Part shown: positions 58,611-64,000 of the stretch, piece after piece
Position numbering within the stretch: the first letter of the stretch is position 1
How the letters are laid out: each line of letters opens with the position of its first letter
Program-made: the position numbers and the translations under genes
Notes under the pieces: generated by a model
What the model was told of the DNA's origin: nothing
Seen by the model: only the letters and a program-made list of their open reading frames with translations
Databases searched by the model: none
Assembly: GCA_024692905.1 (NCBI GenBank)
Contig: JAILLY010000102.1
Location: 1 to 64,000, forward strand
Direction of reading: 5' to 3'
Source: Lachnospiraceae bacterium
GTDB taxonomy: Bacteria; Bacillota; Clostridia; Lachnospirales; Lachnospiraceae
Length of the DNA: 64,000 bases

Positions 58611-61232
58611 ATGATATGGGACAGGATATTTAAGGGCAACAAAAAGATACCGATCCTTATATGTGCATTTTTGGTTCCTTTCGTTCTGATGCAGATATTC
58701 TGGGCGATATGCGGTGTGTATCCCTTTGGCCGGTACTCGATACTCACCGGGGATATGGATCTTGAATTTGTCAATTTTTACTCATATTTCATTAATATAT
58801 TCAGTTCAAAGAATGATCTTTCCTATATGTTTGCAAAGACTCTCGGGGGAGATTACCCGGGCTTAGCCGCATTCCAGCTTCATGACCCGCTTCTTTTCGT
58901 GCTGTTTTTTTTCAAGGGTAAAAATATAGCGCTTGGTATAGAACTGGTCTTTACGCTTCAGGTTTCGATCGCCGGTCTGAGTGCCGGGATACTCCTTAAC
59001 AACAGATATAAATGTTCATGGATGTCGCTCCTGTTTTCGACGGCATATTCGTTCTGCGCATTTTTCTTCGGATATCTTGTCCTGACGATCTATTTTGGTG
59101 CGCTTGCCATACTTCCGCTCGTTATATATCTGTTCCTTTCCTTCCTGGATGACCGGAGATATCTGATACCGTACATCCTTGTTACGGCATATTATATATT
59201 TGTCAACTATCACATGGGTTTTATGCTCGTGATCTTTCTTATACTTCTTTATTTATCGCGCGTTATAGCCGATACCGGATATCTGTCCGGACTTAAGGAT
59301 TTTATTATTTCCGGGATCACGGTCCTGCTCCTTGACGGATTCTTTCTTGTAAGGACAGGCCTGTCTCTTCTCGGTGAAAAGACCGTTAAAACTGCCGATT
59401 ACGGATTCTACCGCCGCTTCCCCATGAACCAGCTTTTTGCCGCGCTCTTATCCGGAACGGCGAAAAATGACCTCAAGCCGCTCATATACTGCTCGGTTGC
59501 CGCAGTCTTTTTTGCACTTGTATTTTTTTTCGGTCCGGGTTTTTCCGTAAGAGAGAAGATCGCTGATATATTTCTGCTTGCTTCCATACTTATAAGCATG
59601 TGGATAAATCTTTTTGATGCGGTCTGGCACGGGTTTAATAATCCCGAAGGCTTTTACTGGCGATATGCGTATTATATAAGTATCATCATTATCGTGCTCG
59701 GATACAGGGGATTTATCCGGCTGCACGATGATAAGGACAGCTCAGGGGTAAAGATGCGGCAGGCCATCTTCGCCTTCGCAGTCATCTGCGCATATATCGT
59801 CTGGCTTATCATTTCAAAAAACACCTATCTTGATAAAACGGGCTATATCATAAATGTCCTTTTGATCACAGTGATCTTTTTGGTTACCGTTGTAATGATC
59901 ATGCGTCCTCGTTTTTTGGGCGCATGCATGACTGTTTTAACAGTGCTTACGATTTTTGACCTGCTGTACAGTTCGCGTACCGCTTATCTGTCCCTTAATT
60001 CGGACAAAGGCAAACTTCCGCTCATGTCGGATTTCATGGAGGCTTATGAGGATATAAACGCACCTGTTTCCTATGTAAAGTCGGTCGATGACGGATTTTA
60101 CCGGCTTGAGAAGGATTTTGACAGGGCTGTCAATGATCCGGCCATGTTTGATTATATAGGTCTTTCACATGACAGTTCATGTGAGAAGGATGAGATAATT
60201 GACTGGCTCATCAATTTCGGATTCTGCAGAACGGTTTATTACACATATTATAACGGCGGTAATACGTCTTTTGTGGATTCGCTTTTCGGAGTAAAGTATT
60301 ATCTTTCGAGGTTTGATACCATAGTCAAGCCTTATATACATCTTCCGTATGAAGGCAGGTATCATGTTTACAGGAACGAACTTGCCCTGCCAATGGCCTT
60401 TAACGCACCTGATGGACTTAAGGATCTTTCGGCCGGTGAAGGTAATACTTTTGAACTGCAGAACAGGATAGCATCATATTGGGGACTTAAAGATGATATA
60501 TATAAAAAGGCCGGATATAAGATCGTAACCGACGGATATACAGAAGACGGGCCCGGGCATTTTGTTAAGGAAAGGGAAGACGGTGAGGTCGTATATGAGA
60601 TAAGTATAGACTCGGAAAACCCTCTCTACATTTATTTTGCGGCGCCCGGAAGACAGTCATGCGGCGTAAAGATCACGGACGGATCAAAGGATGCGGATGA
60701 TGCAGAGTATGAGCCGTATTTCACCGAAAACCACTGGAATATAATCAGTGCCGGACAGTATAAACCCGGTGACATCGTGCGGGTTGGCATGAAGACATTT
60801 GAGGATTCCATGACGATATCCGAAGCGTGTTTCTATTATGAGGATACGGACGCGCTTAATGAATGGAATGAGCTTGCGAAAGAACTAAATACGGGCGTGA
60901 GCGAGGTCACCGAACTGTCAAGTTCGCACCTTATCTTTAATACAGTTGTTCAAAAAGACAGTGATATCATTATGACCATACCCTATGACAGAGCCTGGGA
61001 TATCAAATGCGACGGAAAAAAAGTGAAGCAGGAGAAAGCCGTGGATGTGCTCATGGATATTCCGGTGCCGGCGGGTTCTCATAAGATAGAAATGAGATAT
61101 ATACCCAAAGGAACGGTTCCCGGAGCCATGTTATCCTTTACGGGTCTTGCTGTGTTTATCTGGTATTGTACCGTCACTTTACGCAGGGAAGGGAAGGATA
61201 AAGAGGATCCTGGCGGAGAACAGAGCCTATGA
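58611..61232 (+). CDS. YfhO-family large membrane protein
   Basis: 873 residues: about twelve membrane helices over the first 460 residues, with the YfhO N-terminal pattern (G-D-M-D-L-E-F-V-N-F-Y...L-S-Y-M...G-G-D-Y-P-G), a large extracytoplasmic C-terminal domain (about 470-840) and a final membrane helix. YfhO proteins are GT-C-like enzymes proposed to glycosylate lipoteichoic acid or other surface polymers using lipid-linked sugars. The ATG at 58611 is 11 bases after lepA. It overlaps hemW by 4 bases. Confidence 0.88.
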   Translation: MIWDRIFKGNKKIPILICAFLVPFVLMQIFWAICGVYPFGRYSILTGDMDLEFVNFYSYFINIFSSKNDLSYMFAKTLGGDYPGLAAFQLHDPLLFVLFFFKGKNIALGIELVFTLQVSIAGLSAGILLNNRYKCSWMSLLFSTAYSFCAFFFGYLVLTIYFGALAILPLVIYLFLSFLDDRRYLIPYILVTAYYIFVNYHMGFMLVIFLILLYLSRVIADTGYLSGLKDFIISGITVLLLDGFFLVRTGLSLLGEKTVKTADYGFYRRFPMNQLFAALLSGTAKNDLKPLIYCSVAAVFFALVFFFGPGFSVREKIADIFLLASILISMWINLFDAVWHGFNNPEGFYWRYAYYISIIIIVLGYRGFIRLHDDKDSSGVKMRQAIFAFAVICAYIVWLIISKNTYLDKTGYIINVLLITVIFLVTVVMIMRPRFLGACMTVLTVLTIFDLLYSSRTAYLSLNSDKGKLPLMSDFMEAYEDINAPVSYVKSVDDGFYRLEKDFDRAVNDPAMFDYIGLSHDSSCEKDEIIDWLINFGFCRTVYYTYYNGGNTSFVDSLFGVKYYLSRFDTIVKPYIHLPYEGRYHVYRNELALPMAFNAPDGLKDLSAGEGNTFELQNRIASYWGLKDDIYKKAGYKIVTDGYTEDGPGHFVKEREDGEVVYEISIDSENPLYIYFAAPGRQSCGVKITDGSKDADDAEYEPYFTENHWNIISAGQYKPGDIVRVGMKTFEDSMTISEACFYYEDTDALNEWNELAKELNTGVSEVTELSSSHLIFNTVVQKDSDIIMTIPYDRAWDIKCDGKKVKQEKAVDVLMDIPVPAGSHKIEMRYIPKGTVPGAMLSFTGLAVFIWYCTVTLRREGKDKEDPGGEQSL

Positions 61233-62371
61233 AAAGTCTTTCGGTCTATGTTCACATCCCGTTTTGTGTACGTAAATGCGGTTACTGCGATTTCCTGTCC
61301 TTTCCCGCATCCGGTGAAAGCATGCGCATATATGCCGATGCCCTGATACGTGAGATCGGCGGATGCGAGGACAAGTTTGGTGCGGATGCCGGTTCATACA
61401 TGCTTTCGACAATATATCTTGGCGGGGGTACGCCGAGCCTTCTTGATCCGGATATCATTTCCGGGATCATTGAGGCAGTATTAAAACGGTTCCCGAATAC
61501 GGATCCCGCCGGTCTTGAGATATCTCTTGAGGCAAATCCGGGCACGCTTACAAAAGATAAGTTAAAAGGATACAGGATATGCGGCATAAACAGGCTCAGC
61601 ATCGGGCTGCAGTCCGCAGACGGCGATGAACTGAAACTCCTGGGGAGGATACATGATCCCGGTGATTTTTTTGTATCATATGATGAGGCCGTGAATGCCG
61701 GATTTGACAATATCAACGTGGATATAATGACTGCAATACCGGGTCAGACATTATCATCACTTAAATATACTCTTGAGAGAGTCATAAATCTTGATTGCTC
61801 CCATATCTCCGCATACAGCCTGATAATTGAAGAAGGAACCCCGTTTTATGACAGATATGCTTCGGGATGCGGACTGCCTGATGTCGAAGAGGAGAGGGAA
61901 ATGTATCATTTTGCATCGGATCTTCTTAATGAAAACGGGTATGTAAGATATGAGATATCAAATTTTGCCCGCCGCGGCCGGGAGTGCAGGCATAATCTCG
62001 CCTACTGGAAGAGAGACGATTATCTGGGATTCGGGCTCGGAGCTTCTTCCTACGCGGGCGGTGTCAGGTATAAGAATACAACGTCCATGAAAGAGTATAT
62101 TAAAGCTCCGGCAGCAGATCTGTTTGAGGAGAGGATAGTGCTTGATGAAAGAGATATGATGTCAGAGTGCATGTTCCTTTCGCTCCGTATGATGAAGGGG
62201 GTTTCGGAAGAGGCGTTTTATAAGGAATTCGGTAAGGAGATAACAGGCGTTTACGAAGAAGAGACAGCCCGGCTTTTAAGGGACGGACTTATTGAGAGGA
62301 CAGACGGTCATATAAGACTCACAAAAATGGGGATAGATTACGGCAACTACGTTTTTTCACGTTTTGTATAG
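61229..62371 (+). CDS. hemW: HemW-like radical SAM protein
   Basis: 380 residues. Y-V-H-I-P-F-C-V-R-K-C-G-Y-C carries the CxxxCxxC iron-sulfur motif; G-G-G-T-P-S-L-L and Q-S-A-D-G follow, with the C-terminal HemW domain (F-G-L-G-A-S-S-Y). HemW is thought to deliver heme and is often misnamed coproporphyrinogen oxidase; this anaerobe-like gene lacks other heme genes nearby. ATGA overlap with YfhO. The lepA-hemW association is common in Firmicutes, here split by YfhO. Confidence 0.93.
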   Translation: MKSLSVYVHIPFCVRKCGYCDFLSFPASGESMRIYADALIREIGGCEDKFGADAGSYMLSTIYLGGGTPSLLDPDIISGIIEAVLKRFPNTDPAGLEISLEANPGTLTKDKLKGYRICGINRLSIGLQSADGDELKLLGRIHDPGDFFVSYDEAVNAGFDNINVDIMTAIPGQTLSSLKYTLERVINLDCSHISAYSLIIEEGTPFYDRYASGCGLPDVEEEREMYHFASDLLNENGYVRYEISNFARRGRECRHNLAYWKRDDYLGFGLGASSYAGGVRYKNTTSMKEYIKAPAADLFEERIVLDERDMMSECMFLSLRMMKGVSEEAFYKEFGKEITGVYEEETARLLRDGLIERTDGHIRLTKMGIDYGNYVFSRFV

Positions 62372-62400
62372 TTGTTATTGATGATTATTTTTTGTATAAT
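62372..62400 (+). promoter_or_regulatory. Promoter of the terminal GGDEF-like gene
   Basis: TTGTTA (62372-62377), 17-base spacer, perfect TATAAT (62395-62400), directly after the hemW stop. The leader of about 100 bases has a repeated TCCGGAAG (near 62459 and 62486) but no recognised riboswitch. Confidence 0.68.
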
Positions 62401-62506
62401 GTTATTGTGCGTATAAATGCTTTTTGCGCCATGTATTGCAGGCCATATTTCATGATATTCCGGAAGTACGTGTTTTGCGTTTTGTCCGGAAGACGGGGAT
62501 CGGGTT

Positions 62507-64000
62507 ATGGGTAGATTAGACGAAGATTTGATCAGTAATGCGATGGATATAAACGATATCATAATCTTTGAATATGATATCGATAAAGATGTAATCGAAT
62601 TTTCGGATAATGTCGGTAAATATATACCCGTACCCATGCGTATCTTATCTTTTACCCGGGACATAAGCATAAGGGGTAAGGTTCATGACGATGACGCCAG
62701 GAAGGCGATAGCGTTCTTTACTGTACCGCCCGAGGCCGGCAAGGTCAGGATGGAATATATCCGCATGCTCGATCTTAACGGCGATTATTTCTGGTATCAG
62801 CTGAAGGGACGTATAAGGGAGAAAAAAGGGTCTTCAGACAGAATACTGTACGGGACCATGACCTATATAGATGATGATACCAAGCATACACATGATGAGT
62901 CCGAAAAGAACAAGGATAATCTTACCCATCTGTTTGACAGGGATGCTTTCCTCAGATTTGCCTCTGAATATGCGGGCACTGCCAGGAAGGGAACGATAGC
63001 CAACCTGATGCTCATTGACATCGATAACTTTGAGGAATGGAAGGAAACGAACAGCAGCGTCAGTGCCGACGGTGTTCTGGTAGAGTTGTCAAGGATCATA
63101 AAGAGGGCATTCAGGAATTCCGATATCATGGGACGGATAGGTGCTGACACGTTTGCTGTCTTCATGAAGGGCATACGGAGTACCGGGATCCTTGAAGAGA
63201 GAGCAGCTCACATGAACAGTACCGTCAGGGAGGTCTGGGGCGAACTGGATGAAGTCGTGACTGTTTCCGTCGGGATCGCAGCCGTGAAGAGGATACCTGC
63301 CCCGCTTGATGATCTGCTGGAAAATGCGGTCGCGGCTCTGAATGAAGCCAAGAGGCTCGGCGGGGATACCTACGTCATGTATGATGATAACCTCGAGAGG
63401 GTAGACCGCAAGTCGGATCCCATCCTGTCGACCCGAGAGATGGAACTCGTTACCAATATACTCGATCCGATGTGCAGCTGGGCATATGCTGTTGATGAGG
63501 ATTATAACATCCTCTATCGCAATGAAATGTTATGCGACAGACTGAGCGGAGAAGGTACCGGGGCATGTTATGCGGTGATAAAGGGCTGTGATAAACCCTG
63601 TGAAGACTGCCCCATAAGCCGTATGGGAAAGGATGAGTCTTCATACGATTCCGAGATCTATTCGCCGACCTTAAGGTGTATGGTACAGTCAAGGACTACG
63701 AGGATAACGTTAAGGAACGGCAGGAGCATCTTCTTAATAGCGTCGATCAAAGAGAATGTTGAAAAGCAGGAGGAGAGGATCAACGAAAGCAGGGAGAGGG
63801 TCCGCGAGGCCGTCTTATCCATGCAGAATATCATATGGGATGTTGATATAAACAAAAACAGCTGCATAAGGATCAAAGAAGAAAATATAAAGAGCATCAT
63901 GGATGTGAGGATCAAAAACTATCAGATGCTCAGGGAATATTTCAACGAAAACGTTGTACGGGCAGAAGACAGGGGAACATTCAATGATGCGACCGATCCC
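62507..64000 (+). CDS. Degenerate GGDEF plus PAS-like signalling protein (3' end cut by window)
   Basis: 498 codons, open to the window end. The N-terminus (about 10-120) looks like a PAS domain (I-I-I-F-E-Y-D-I...Y-F-W-Y-Q-L-K-G-R). Residues about 140-290 follow the GGDEF fold: L-T-H-L-F-D-R-D-A-F, L-M-L-I-D-I-D-N-F and V-S-V-G-I-A, but the active-site motif reads R-I-G-A-D-T-F instead of GGDEF, so it is probably inactive as a cyclase. A second PAS-like region (about 315-420) contains C-Y-A-V-I-K-G-C-D-K-P-C-E-D-C-P, a four-cysteine motif seen in redox or metal-sensing PAS domains. A helical segment follows. Start ATG at 62507 has a weak GGGG ribosome site. An EAL domain may lie beyond the window. 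Confidence 0.8.
   Translation, partial: MGRLDEDLISNAMDINDIIIFEYDIDKDVIEFSDNVGKYIPVPMRILSFTRDISIRGKVHDDDARKAIAFFTVPPEAGKVRMEYIRMLDLNGDYFWYQLKGRIREKKGSSDRILYGTMTYIDDDTKHTHDESEKNKDNLTHLFDRDAFLRFASEYAGTARKGTIANLMLIDIDNFEEWKETNSSVSADGVLVELSRIIKRAFRNSDIMGRIGADTFAVFMKGIRSTGILEERAAHMNSTVREVWGELDEVVTVSVGIAAVKRIPAPLDDLLENAVAALNEAKRLGGDTYVMYDDNLERVDRKSDPILSTREMELVTNILDPMCSWAYAVDEDYNILYRNEMLCDRLSGEGTGACYAVIKGCDKPCEDCPISRMGKDESSYDSEIYSPTLRCMVQSRTTRITLRNGRSIFLIASIKENVEKQEERINESRERVREAVLSMQNIIWDVDINKNSCIRIKEENIKSIMDVRIKNYQMLREYFNENVVRAEDRGTFNDATDP

Noticed and set aside
1..64000. CRISPR arrays, insertion sequences, prophage genes, tRNA or rRNA
   Set aside because: I saw no regularly spaced repeats, no transposase or integrase motifs, and no tRNA-like or rRNA-like sequences on either strand.

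Overview
The window looks like a chromosomal segment of an anaerobic Firmicute, most likely of the family Lachnospiraceae. The grounds are protein content (lineage-typical families that I recall as DUF5721, DUF5717, DUF5716, DUF4358 and DUF1653, a GerMN lipoprotein, and indolepyruvate:ferredoxin oxidoreductase), strong AGG/AGA-type Shine-Dalgarno sites, heavy use of AGG/AGA arginine codons, and sigma-A-type promoters. I see no rRNA, tRNA, CRISPR array, insertion sequence or integrase. Coding density is very high and most genes lie on the + strand.

Layout. 1-276: tail of an Ig-like surface protein. 575-9090: a type VII secretion (T7SSb-like) operon with an EssC-type ATPase, an EsaB/YukD-like ubiquitin-fold protein (apparently CTG-started), four WXG100 proteins, a vWA-TM-FHA membrane protein and a lipase-like alpha/beta-hydrolase that may be an effector. 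9087-15287: two small minus-strand genes, then an arginine biosynthesis locus (argG divergent from GNAT-argJ-argB-argD) with a textbook tandem pair of ARG boxes over the GNAT-argJBD promoter. 15306-20568: an orphan solute-binding protein, an HtrA protease and a pseudokinase with two FHA domains. 20648-26680: comEA and comEC separated by a two-component system and a GerMN lipoprotein. 26740-30705: holA, a DUF1653 protein, a glycosyltransferase and glyA. 30790-37015: cell-envelope genes (MBOAT and DHHW acetylation proteins, SGNH hydrolase, lipoprotein, amidase), interrupted by a probable stand-alone structured RNA at about 35256-35616. 37034-45289: a beta-CASP nuclease, thyA, a diguanylate cyclase, ilvE, iorA/iorB and a CobD/HisC-like PLP enzyme. 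45367-52409: a four-gene operon of unknown function. 52434-62371: PilZ protein, purB, purA, VanZ, lepA, YfhO and hemW. 62507-64000: start of a degenerate GGDEF/PAS signalling protein cut by the window end.

How the genes work together. The T7SS operon, and separately the pseudokinase gene, are rich in FHA domains, which suggests phosphothreonine signalling around secretion or the envelope. Three genes (39523, 52434, 62507) belong to cyclic-di-GMP signalling. The strongest candidates for undescribed biology are (a) the operon at 45367-52409, encoding a very large beta plus helical-repeat protein, a degenerate Hsp70/actin-fold protein, a TPR-like protein and a coiled-coil two-helix membrane protein, and (b) the RNA at 35256-35616, which has a perfect consensus promoter behind an A/T-rich block and a 14-bp stem near its end. 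Coordinates of many genes were moved from the longest reading frame to the start codon best supported by a ribosome-binding site or by an upstream promoter; each such choice is stated. Family names are from recall and pattern reading, not from a database search.
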